Source of the DNA: Pirellula staleyi DSM 6068
GTDB taxonomy: Bacteria; Planctomycetota; Planctomycetia; Pirellulales; Pirellulaceae
Assembly (NCBI GenBank): GCA_945900945.1
Contig: CAMDKL010000044.1
Coordinates: 1-37,580, forward strand
Length of the DNA: 37,580 bases
Direction: 5' to 3'
The notes below the pieces were generated by a model. That model made no database searches, was not told the DNA's origin, and was given only the letters and a program-made list of their open reading frames with translations. The position numbers were made by a program, and so were the translations under genes. This document shows, piece after piece, positions 1-7,450 of this stretch (position 1 is the first letter of the stretch; each line of letters starts with the position of its first letter).

Positions 1-417
1 CCGTGTCGCGTATCGGGAACTCCATTGACCGTGATGGCACTCACCACGATCCGCAATAATTACAACCTCCAACAAGAAGTCCAGCCCCGAATTCCAAACG
101 CAAATGCTGTCATTTAAAATGGTCCCAATGACTTGTGTGGTACGATGAGCCCGTTGGGCTGGGCTAGGTAAACAACCGGGGCTTTGCCCCTAAATCTAAT
201 CGCGCAACTTCAAAACTAGCGCCTGCGGCTCAGTAAAGTGAGTGCCATTTGGCTATCGCCCTGGCAGCTAATGAATAATCCGGGTTGGTGACTCCGAATG
301 ACAACGCCGATCCGAATCAAGAAAGCGGCATGCCTATGAGATACGCTCGGCCGAAACACGCCTTGCAAAGGCCAAACCGCATTTGCTCGTTATTTCGATA
401 CCCTCGGAGCGTGTTGA
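1..417. other. intergenic stretch with small hairpins
   Basis: No convincing coding region is visible on either strand. The part around 141-240 contains short G/C-rich stem-loops: AGCCC-GTT-GGGCT at 148-160 and GGGGC-TTT-GCCCC at 178-190. Read on the minus strand it gives GATTTAGGGGC...CCCCGGTTG, which loosely resembles the GATTTAGCCCCGGGGCTAGC...CCGGTT element near 7376-7407. I read this as degenerate planctomycete-type intergenic repeat sequence and assign no function. Confidence 0.4.
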
Positions 418-783
418 TCAGACGAGCGCTGGCGGAGCCCTGGGCGCAGCGATAAAACCAAGATTATCGCAAACGGCAATTTGCTTGCAGGCAAACCAAA
501 GCCGTTTAGAAAAGCGGAACTCTAGTTTCGCCTGGTGTTTGACGATCGTATCGCACGGTGCCATTTGGCAACGCCGCGCTTGAGACGATACCCTTCGACA
601 TCTTGTGGATTCAAGAGAATCAAGGTTTTCACAGTCCGACTCAAACGCATCCACGACTCTTACGAGAGACTGGCTTCCAATCGTCAATCCACTGTAAACG
701 AACAGAATCAGAGCGAACATGGCCGACTGAGTTAGCCATTTCCTAAGCGTCCTAAACGTCGTTACGACTATTGTATTGTTCAT
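418..783 (-). CDS. doubtful small single-membrane-span protein
   Basis: This open frame encodes about 121 residues from an ATG at 783; an in-frame upstream start at 864 would add 27. A hydrophobic segment at about residues 18-40 (SAMFALILFVYSGLTIG) could be a signal anchor. The rest is rich in Arg, Cys and Ser and resembles no family I recognise. There is no clear Shine-Dalgarno sequence before either start. Residues after the hydrophobic segment look like translated non-coding sequence, so this may be a chance frame or the remnant of a gene. It lies 125 bp downstream of the start of the hydrolase gene on the same strand. Confidence 0.25.
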   Translation of the reverse strand: MNNTIVVTTFRTLRKWLTQSAMFALILFVYSGLTIGSQSLVRVVDAFESDCENLDSLESTRCRRVSSQARRCQMAPCDTIVKHQAKLEFRFSKRLWFACKQIAVCDNLGFIAAPRAPPALV

Positions 784-908
784 TTCAACACCCAGTCCGC
801 CTGTGTCTACTATATCGCTTTGCGAAGCTTCTCCAATCTTGCCTAACCTTTTAAATGCTTGCATGTGAGTTTGATAGCAGCAATAGATAGGGATGTCAAC
901 TCAGCAAA

Positions 909-1874
909 TCAATTTTTCGGATCGATAAGCCCGCGGATCTTTAGCCAATCGGTGGCTCTAGCTGGCCAGGAGGAAATGACTGAGTTAGGACGGTCGCGAA
1001 CACCGTAACCATGGCCACCGTTTTGATATACGTGTAGTTCCGCTGGTACTTTATGCTGCTTCAAAGCAATGTATAGTTTGGCGGCACCAATCGAACTAGA
1101 TGCGTCATCGTGCGTGTGAACAATAAACGCAGGTGCCGAGGAATCGGTAATTTGAATCGGTTCCAGCAGTTCGCCCGTTGTTGCATCAATCAGCTGCCAT
1201 GGATAAATTAAAATCGAAAAGTCGGGGCTGCAGGCTTTATCATCGATGGCATCGACCGCCGTATAAGTCGACTGATCCGCTTTTGAATGCGCTATTGCTC
1301 CGACTTGGCCGCCAGCTGAAAACCCAAGGAGTCCAATTCGATCGGGCTGGAGTTGCCACCGCTGTGCCTGGTGGCGTATCAGTCGCAACGCGCGTTGCGT
1401 GTCTTGCAAGGGGCGCTGCCATAGCGGTTCACCAGGCTCCGCGGATTCTTTCGTGCGATAACGCAGGACGAAGACCGTTATGCCGATCTCATTGAGCCAC
1501 TCGGCCGCTTCCGAACCTTCGAGGTTCGGGACAACATACGTAAAACCACCACCTGGTAAAATAATCACTGCGGTGCCGGACGGGTTTTTTGCAGGATACA
1601 CATCTAGCGTTGGCCGTCGTACGCCAGACACGCGATCGATTGGCTTAGTCTCGCCTGCTTTGGCTGGCAACAGAGTTCCTGTTTCGCGACTCGTTTCCCC
1701 CGGCGCCAAATCGGGCCAAACACTCAAGATCGCTGACGCACTGTACTTCGGCCAATCCGAATCTCCGTCACCTGCACACAAACTCGGCATCCTTAACATC
1801 ATCGAGCAGAGCAGGCCCAACGACAAAAGTTTGAAATTGCTTGCATCTAAATTCGTGTTCATGGGTGTGGACAT
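909..1874 (-). CDS. secreted alpha/beta-hydrolase (esterase/lipase family)
   Basis: A 321-residue protein with an N-terminal hydrophobic signal segment (about residues 15-34, ending near LCAG) and an alpha/beta-hydrolase domain from about 95 to 315. The oxyanion-hole motif PGGGF lies at 107-111, the nucleophile elbow G-F-S-A-G-G places the catalytic Ser at 186, the acid is probably Asp256/257 (HTHDD) and the catalytic His is 288 (GGHGYG). This arrangement matches the BD-FAE/acetyl-xylan-esterase-like hydrolases that planctomycetes secrete in number, so an ester bond in a sugar or polysaccharide is a reasonable substrate guess, but the substrate cannot be read from sequence. Start ATG at 1874; an ATG four codons downstream is an alternative and neither has a clear ribosome binding site. 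It diverges from the small gene at 2153, with 278 bp between them. Confidence 0.85.
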   Translation of the reverse strand: MSTPMNTNLDASNFKLLSLGLLCSMMLRMPSLCAGDGDSDWPKYSASAILSVWPDLAPGETSRETGTLLPAKAGETKPIDRVSGVRRPTLDVYPAKNPSGTAVIILPGGGFTYVVPNLEGSEAAEWLNEIGITVFVLRYRTKESAEPGEPLWQRPLQDTQRALRLIRHQAQRWQLQPDRIGLLGFSAGGQVGAIAHSKADQSTYTAVDAIDDKACSPDFSILIYPWQLIDATTGELLEPIQITDSSAPAFIVHTHDDASSSIGAAKLYIALKQHKVPAELHVYQNGGHGYGVRDRPNSVISSWPARATDWLKIRGLIDPKN

Positions 1875-2152
1875 TGTTGCTTGAGTGGAAAAAACAGATA
1901 GAAGAATTGTAATCCAATTCCGCGGCTACGACTGGACAATGGAAGGTTGCAGTCCGACTGACCTTCTTAGAATCGTTAATTTCCGAAACATCCACACAAT
2001 CTACCCAAAGCTCCTAAACGACTTTCGGCTCTTTCGACCTGGGCTCGATCTCGTTGAATGATGTTTGCATACTCCCATACGTGACCTACATTTTTGATGG
2101 TTTCCCATCAACTCCATCGCTTTATGCTGCCACTCGCCAGGGACAAAACACA

Positions 2153-2410
2153 ATGAATTCGGCTTCTTCGCTTACACCCATTCAGCCTGTTCCTGTAGCT
2201 TCGTTCGTGGATCGCCGACAACAGCAGGGCAACGGGGACCGAGGCGAGCGGAGGCAGTTCGGCAATTCGTATCACAAACTCTCCCAAGAGGGGCAGCAAT
2301 TGGCTGAAGCGATCGATGCTTACAAAGTTGACAATCATCGCCGGTACATTACGACGGACGAATTGCTGGGAGTATTAGCGAAGTTGGGTTACAAACAGTC
2401 CGAGCAGTAA
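2153..2410 (+). CDS. small conserved-looking planctomycete protein, 85 residues
   Basis: The frame opens further upstream (2054), but the ATG at 2153 is preceded by AGGGA at a suitable distance and gives an 85-residue product. The first half is rich in Gln, Arg, Pro and Ser and looks disordered. The second half (about residues 40-80: YHKLSQEGQQLAEAIDAYK, then HRRYITTDELLGVLAKLGY) reads as two or three amphipathic helices. I recall similar short proteins with a 'LAEAIDxYK...RRxIT..E.L.V...LGY' pattern in planctomycete genomes, all of unknown function; this is from memory and not a search. No signal peptide or metal motif is visible, so it is probably cytoplasmic. It is transcribed towards cimA and the terminator hairpin at 2588-2626 lies 178 bp after its stop. 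Confidence 0.6.
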   Translation: MNSASSLTPIQPVPVASFVDRRQQQGNGDRGERRQFGNSYHKLSQEGQQLAEAIDAYKVDNHRRYITTDELLGVLAKLGYKQSEQ

Positions 2411-2539
2411 GGCGAACGGCAGATTTTGACGCTGAAAAACGCGGCGAATCGCAACCCGCGACTAACGCCGTCGGCACAGTCATGACCTTGAGCAATTCTT
2501 GGGCACAAAATTCCCCTCCCACAAGCGAACCCTATTCAC

Positions 2540-2545
2540 TATAAT
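2540..2545 (+). promoter_or_regulatory. possible -10 box upstream of cimA
   Basis: An exact TATAAT hexamer lies 120 bp before the cimA start, in the gap after the small protein gene. No good TTGACA-like -35 is found at the usual 16-18 bp distance (about 2517-2522 reads TCCCAC), so support is weak. If used, transcription would begin near 2552 and the terminator-like hairpin at 2588-2626 would lie in the leader of cimA. Confidence 0.2.
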
Positions 2546-2587
2546 CCGGTCTCGTTACGAGGCTCCTCTGCGTGTGGATTACCAATC

Positions 2588-2626
2588 AAAACCCCTGAAG
2601 CCGACGCGAGGGCTTCCGGGGTTTTT
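2588..2626 (+). terminator. strong intrinsic terminator-like hairpin before cimA
   Basis: A 15-bp stem with a single mismatch: left arm 2588-2602 (AAAACCCCTGAAGCC), loop of 8, right arm 2611-2625 (GGCTTCCGGGGTTTT), continuing into a six-T run. This is the classic form of a Rho-independent terminator on the plus strand. It ends only 40 bp before the cimA ATG, so it is either the terminator of the small gene ending at 2410 or a leader attenuator of cimA-valS. Confidence 0.75.
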
Positions 2627-2665
2627 TCGTTATTATGACGCTTCACCAAACCAAAAAACAACATC

Positions 2666-4237
2666 ATGTCGGTTCGATCTATTCATACCTACGACACTAC
2701 CTTGCGAGACGGCACGCAAGGGGAGGGCGTTAGCCTTTCGCTCCAGGACAAACTCAACATCGCGGTCCGGCTCGCCGAAATGGGCATTGACATGATCGAG
2801 GGTGGCTATCCGCTCTCTAACGAAAAGGACACATTGTTCTTTCAAAAAGTCCGTTTATTGCCATTGGGACAGAGCCAGATTTCCGCCTTTGGAATGACCC
2901 GGCGACGCGGGGTCGCTGTCCAAGAAGATCCAGGCATGAAGGCGTTGGTCGCAGCCCAAACGCCGGTCATCACGCTCGTCGGAAAATCCTGGGATTTCCA
3001 TGCCATCAACGTCTTAGGTGTCTCACTCCAGGAGAACCTCGATATGATCGGTGAAAGCGTCGCATTCTTGGCCAAGTACGCTCAAGTGGTTTACGACGCA
3101 GAGCATTTCTTCGATGGATTTAAAGCCAATGGGGAATACGCATTGAAAACCATCCACACCGCCGCAACTGCGGGAGCGAAGTGGATCGTCTTTTGCGACA
3201 CCAATGGCGGTGCGTTGCCAGAGGAGGTGGCCACAATCGTAACCGATGCTCGCACGGCATTGGCGGCAGTTGCCGTTCGTTTAGGCATCCATTGCCATAA
3301 TGACGGTGACCTGGCTACCGCCAACTCGCTGTCAGCCATCGACGCCGGTTGCGAGCAAGTTCAAGGCACGATCAATGGTATCGGCGAACGCTGTGGTAAC
3401 GCCGACCTAGTCACGGTCCTCGCCAATCTGCAGTTTAAGAAAAAAGGATACTCAGTACTCGGAGGTCGCTCGTTGGAGCATCTCACCGAACTATCTCGAT
3501 ACGTTTACGAAACGGCAAATCTCCAATTGCGTAGTGGACAGCCTTTTGTTGGTCGAAGTGCGTTTGCACACAAAGGTGGCATGCATGTTCACGCCGTCAA
3601 CAAGTTCGCACATACCTACGAGCACATGGACCCTGCCTTGATCGGCAACGAACGACGCATCTTGGTCAGCGAACTCTCGGGTCGATCCAACATAGCCGCT
3701 CTTACGGTAGATTATAAACTTCCTGATGATCGTGCGATCCTAGACAAGATCCTGGCAGATGTTGTCGCGAAAGAAAATCAAGGCTACCAATTCGAAGCGG
3801 CTGAAGGCTCTTTTGACATCCTAGTCAAACGCTGCCTCGGATCTTTTGTAGAGCATTTTAAAACGATCAAATATCAGATCCTGTCCGGTGACGTGGATAT
3901 CGATCGCAATCAAACTTACGCAGAAGCGATTCTCAAAGTAAAAGTCCGCGACGAACTACGTGTCGAGGCCGCCGAAGGCCACGGGCCGGTAAATGCTATG
4001 GACGCCGCCCTTCGGAAAGTACTTCTTCCGTTCTTTCCAAGTCTCGACACAATGCGATTAGTTGACTTTAAGGTGCGAGTTGTCAATGGCGAGGCGGGCA
4101 CGGCAGCTCGCATCCGAGTTAACATCGAAAGTGCCGATGACCAAGACACTTGGCGAACGATCGGCGTCAGCGAGAATATTATCGAGGCTAGTTGGCACGC
4201 TCTTGTGGATGCAGTCGAATACAAATTGAACAAGTAA
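2666..4237 (+). CDS. cimA: (R)-citramalate synthase
   Basis: A 523-residue enzyme of the DRE-TIM metallolyase group (isopropylmalate/homocitrate/citramalate synthases). It condenses pyruvate with acetyl-CoA to (R)-citramalate, the entry to threonine-independent isoleucine synthesis. The catalytic barrel occupies about 1-370: DTTLRDGTQGEG at 10-21 with the metal/catalytic Arg14-Asp15, the HxH metal site in IHCHND at 208-213, GIGERCGN at 238-245, and the HKGGMH segment at 302-307. The C-terminal 395-523 region is the LeuA-type dimer/regulatory domain, expected to sense an end product such as isoleucine. The length and the SxQDKL/EGGYPLSNEKD segments fit the long CimA subfamily (about 520 residues) better than LeuA. 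The start ATG at 2666 begins directly at the conserved N-terminus. valS follows after 19 bp, probably in one transcript. Confidence 0.93.
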   Translation: MSVRSIHTYDTTLRDGTQGEGVSLSLQDKLNIAVRLAEMGIDMIEGGYPLSNEKDTLFFQKVRLLPLGQSQISAFGMTRRRGVAVQEDPGMKALVAAQTPVITLVGKSWDFHAINVLGVSLQENLDMIGESVAFLAKYAQVVYDAEHFFDGFKANGEYALKTIHTAATAGAKWIVFCDTNGGALPEEVATIVTDARTALAAVAVRLGIHCHNDGDLATANSLSAIDAGCEQVQGTINGIGERCGNADLVTVLANLQFKKKGYSVLGGRSLEHLTELSRYVYETANLQLRSGQPFVGRSAFAHKGGMHVHAVNKFAHTYEHMDPALIGNERRILVSELSGRSNIAALTVDYKLPDDRAILDKILADVVAKENQGYQFEAAEGSFDILVKRCLGSFVEHFKTIKYQILSGDVDIDRNQTYAEAILKVKVRDELRVEAAEGHGPVNAMDAALRKVLLPFFPSLDTMRLVDFKVRVVNGEAGTAARIRVNIESADDQDTWRTIGVSENIIEASWHALVDAVEYKLNK

Positions 4238-4256
4238 GAACCGAACCCAATTTTAA

Positions 4257-7200
4257 ATGAACATGAACACTGAAACCAACGAGATACCCAATCGATTTGA
4301 TTTCGCCACCAGCGCAACGGAGATTTACGAAAAGTGGCTCGAGAACGGGTGTTTTAACGCCGACGTCGACAAGAACAAGAAGCCGTTCACGATCGTGATA
4401 CCACCGCCAAACGTGACCGGTGCGTTGCATTTAGGACATGCACTCAACAATACACTGCAAGACATCCAGATTCGGCTGCATAGAATGCAAGGTTACGTCG
4501 CCCTCTGGATGCCAGGAACCGACCACGCCGGGATTGCGACACAAGCGATTGTTGAGCGCCGCTTAAAAGAGATCGAGAACAAGACGCGACACGACCTCGG
4601 ACGCGAACAACTCGTTGAACGCATTTGGGAGTGGAAGGAGCAATACGAAAAGAGAATCCTAGGACAATTGCAGAGGGTAGGTTGTTCATGTGATTGGCGC
4701 CGTACACGTTTTACGTTAGACGAGATGTGTGCGCGAGCTGTTCGAACCACTTTTTTCGACCTGTTCTCGAAAGGGCTTATCTATCGCGGCAAGCGGTTAG
4801 TGAATTGGGATGCGTTTTTGCAAACCGCAGTCAGTGACGACGAAGTATTTACTGAAACAGTCAAAGGGAATTTTTGGCATCTGCGCTACCCCTTTATCAA
4901 CCCGAAGGCTGGGGAGCCAAAATTCGTCACGATCGCAACGACACGGCCGGAAACAATGCTGGGTGATACGGCCGTAGCGGTCCATCCCGAACCAGCAGCG
5001 GCTCTCGATAAATGCGAGCGACAGCTTCAAGAAAAACTACAAATAGCCAGTATTAAAGAACAACCTACCGTCCAATCCCAACTGGAAGAACTTGGCGCAC
5101 GTCGAGCCGAGGTACTTCCACATTTAGTTCTGCTTGCCCAGATGGCTCGGGACGGGCGAAAACTGCGACTGCCGCTGGTCGAGCGTGAGATACCACTGGT
5201 GTTGGATACATGGGCGAAGCCTGAATTGGGAAGCGGTGCCGTCAAGATAACGCCAGCACACGACCCGAACGACTATGACGTCGCACTGCGTTGTTCTTTG
5301 CCGATGATCAACATCATGAATCCCGATGGGACCATCAACGAAAATGGTGGTCCCTACGTTGGTTTGTCCATGCCTAAAGCACGTCAAAGGATTGTCGACG
5401 CGCTCGATGAAATGGGGCTTCTCGATAAGACCGAGGATCGAGAGATCGACTTAAAGCACAGCGATCGAAGCAAAACACCGATTGAGCCCTACCTGGCAGA
5501 CCAATGGTTCGTACGTATGGAGCAACTGGCACAGTCTGCCATGGACGCGGTTTCCAACGGCGACGTAAAAATCTTCCCTCAGCGTTATGCCAGCGGATAT
5601 TTGGATTGGCTCGGAGAGAAGAGGGACTGGCCTGTTGGGCGGCAGTTGTGGTGGGGACATCAGATTCCGATTTGGAGCAGGACTTTTGAAAAACCTGCAG
5701 ATGCACTGTCGCTCAAGTTTAAAATCGAAGCGATGCCTGAGCGAGCATCTGGTCTAATCAATGTATCGATTGAGGAGCCAGCGACGTTGCATGTTTGCAT
5801 TCGCAATGAAGATGCGGGGCTTGAAACAAAATTGCAATCGCTGGGACTTGTTCGTCAGGAAGATGTACTCGACACTTGGTTCTCGTCGGCTTTGTGGCCC
5901 CATTCGACCTTAGGTTGGCCGGAGCAGACACCGGAACTGGAATATTTCTACCCAACCAGCACGCTGATTACGTCTCGCGACATTATCACTCTCTGGGTTG
6001 CACGCATGGTTCTCATGGGGCTAAACAACATGGGCAAGGTACCTTTCCATGAAGTCTTCATCCATCCGAAGATTCTTGATGGCTACGGCGAGACAATGTC
6101 CAAGAGTAAAGGCAACGGTGTGGACCCATTGGATGTGATCAATAAATTCGGGCCGGATGCTCTGCGGTTTGGCCTGACTTGGCTGTGCACCGAAACGCAA
6201 GATGTTCGAATGCCAGTCCAGTTTGAATGCCCGCACTGCGAAGCGTTGGTCAATCAGACGAAAGAAAATCGTTCGAAGCCACTTGTTACCTGTGATAAGT
6301 GTAAAAAGCAATTCTCGACCCAATGGGCGGAAACGGAAGCGGACAAGGCGCTGCCCAAAGCGCCGGTCGTTAGCGAACGCTTTGAAGTAGCAAGGAACTT
6401 CGTAAACAAACTTTGGAACGCTTCTCGGTTTGTCATGATGAATCTTGACGGTTTTCAGCCGATGATGGTCGATTTCGACGCACTACCCTTGGAAGACCAA
6501 TGGATGTTGTCGCGTTTGGCAACAGTAACCAAGACCGTTCAATCGGAAATCAAACTGTTCCGCTATGCAGAAGCAGCGAGAGCCGCATACGACTTTGCTT
6601 GGGACCATTTTTGTTCGCTGTATGTCGAGATGGCCAAGCCGCGATTGCAAGATCCGGCAGCTAGGCCGCTTGTACAACAAATCCTGGCGCATTGTTTGGA
6701 CTCCATGTTGCGTCTACTTCATCCGATCATGCCGTTTGTGACAGAATCGATTTGGCAACAGCTTGCTAGGTTTGCTCCAACACGCGATCTATTCTCCAGT
6801 TCCGCACCGAACCAGTGGATCATTTTGGCCGACTGGCCGACAGTTCACGAGGAGCATATTCGCCCCGAAGTTGAAAAGCAATTTGCTCACTTCGTAGATT
6901 TGGTAGGTGCGATTCGAGAAATTCGCTCCCGACAAAATATTACACCACGAGAAACGCTCCAATTCAGTGTTCGATGCGAACCGGCGATGAAACGGCTGCT
7001 TGCACCGATGGCACCTTTCATCGAGAGTATGGCGGGGGCGACTGCAACGCAATGGAGTACTTCGCCAAGCGTGCCGTCGATCAACGCTCACGTTGGAATC
7101 GATCAGATGGATGTCTACGTGGATTTGACACAGTTCATCGATGTTGCCGCCGAGATCTCACGCAATGAAAAGCTATTGAGCAATCTGATCAAGCAGATTC

Positions 7201-7346
7201 AAGGCAAGGAAGGACGACTCTCAAACGAAACGTTTGTCAGCCGAGCACCAGCAGACATCATTGAAAAAGAGCGACAGGCCTTAGGCGAACTCGTATCACA
7301 ACGCGATGCTGCAGAGCAAGCGATCGAGAAACTAAGAAAGCTGTAG
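4257..7346 (+). CDS. valS: valyl-tRNA synthetase with extra insertions
   Basis: A 1029-residue class Ia synthetase that charges tRNA-Val in the cytoplasm. The ATP-binding signature HLGH is at 58-61 (PPPNVTGALHLGH) and the KMSKS equivalent TMSKS at 613-617. The editing domain contains ATTRPETMLGDTAVAVHP (227-244) and the conserved ITPAHDPNDY (331-340). The C-terminal arm from about 965 is the usual coiled coil that binds tRNA. The protein is longer than a typical ValS (about 880-950). Two extra segments stand out: about 246-302, a charged helical insert inside the editing domain, and about 655-690, a CxxC...CxxC zinc ribbon (Cys658, 661, 679, 682) between the KMSKS loop and the anticodon-binding domain. 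It starts at ATG 4257, 19 bp after cimA, and ends 104 bp from a convergent gene. Confidence 0.96.
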   Translation: MNMNTETNEIPNRFDFATSATEIYEKWLENGCFNADVDKNKKPFTIVIPPPNVTGALHLGHALNNTLQDIQIRLHRMQGYVALWMPGTDHAGIATQAIVERRLKEIENKTRHDLGREQLVERIWEWKEQYEKRILGQLQRVGCSCDWRRTRFTLDEMCARAVRTTFFDLFSKGLIYRGKRLVNWDAFLQTAVSDDEVFTETVKGNFWHLRYPFINPKAGEPKFVTIATTRPETMLGDTAVAVHPEPAAALDKCERQLQEKLQIASIKEQPTVQSQLEELGARRAEVLPHLVLLAQMARDGRKLRLPLVEREIPLVLDTWAKPELGSGAVKITPAHDPNDYDVALRCSLPMINIMNPDGTINENGGPYVGLSMPKARQRIVDALDEMGLLDKTEDREIDLKHSDRSKTPIEPYLADQWFVRMEQLAQSAMDAVSNGDVKIFPQRYASGYLDWLGEKRDWPVGRQLWWGHQIPIWSRTFEKPADALSLKFKIEAMPERASGLINVSIEEPATLHVCIRNEDAGLETKLQSLGLVRQEDVLDTWFSSALWPHSTLGWPEQTPELEYFYPTSTLITSRDIITLWVARMVLMGLNNMGKVPFHEVFIHPKILDGYGETMSKSKGNGVDPLDVINKFGPDALRFGLTWLCTETQDVRMPVQFECPHCEALVNQTKENRSKPLVTCDKCKKQFSTQWAETEADKALPKAPVVSERFEVARNFVNKLWNASRFVMMNLDGFQPMMVDFDALPLEDQWMLSRLATVTKTVQSEIKLFRYAEAARAAYDFAWDHFCSLYVEMAKPRLQDPAARPLVQQILAHCLDSMLRLLHPIMPFVTESIWQQLARFAPTRDLFSSSAPNQWIILADWPTVHEEHIRPEVEKQFAHFVDLVGAIREIRSRQNITPRETLQFSVRCEPAMKRLLAPMAPFIESMAGATATQWSTSPSVPSINAHVGIDQMDVYVDLTQFIDVAAEISRNEKLLSNLIKQIQGKEGRLSNETFVSRAPADIIEKERQALGELVSQRDAAEQAIEKLRKL

Positions 7347-7375
7347 TCAACGCGACTCGTATATTGCGCTTTCGT

Positions 7376-7407
7376 GAACCGGCGGGTGCTAGCCCCGGGG
7401 CTAAATC
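7376..7407. repeat. palindromic GCTAGCCCCGGGGC intergenic element
   Basis: Between the convergent valS and the minus-strand gene ending at 7451 lies the perfect 14-bp palindrome TAGCCCCGGGGCTA (7390-7403), preceded by AACCGGCGGG. The same core CGGGGCTAGC recurs at 10437-10446 in the other orientation, also followed by CCGGTT. I read it as a short interspersed repeat. It has no T-run, so I do not call it a terminator, although its location between convergent genes would fit one. Confidence 0.5.
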
Positions 7408-7450
7408 CTGTAGCAATATCTCTCGTGGTCGGTTCTGATATTGACCCTTA

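Noticed and set aside
2411-2665. T-box or leader-peptide attenuation upstream of cimA-valS
   Set aside because: No T-box consensus (AGGGTGGNACCGCG type) and no short ORF rich in Val, Ile or Leu codons is present; only the terminator hairpin is real.
5504-5689. Plus-strand ORFs in other frames inside valS and comparable ORFs opposite the long minus-strand genes
   Set aside because: They are shadows of well-supported genes, without signal peptides, domains or ribosome binding sites.
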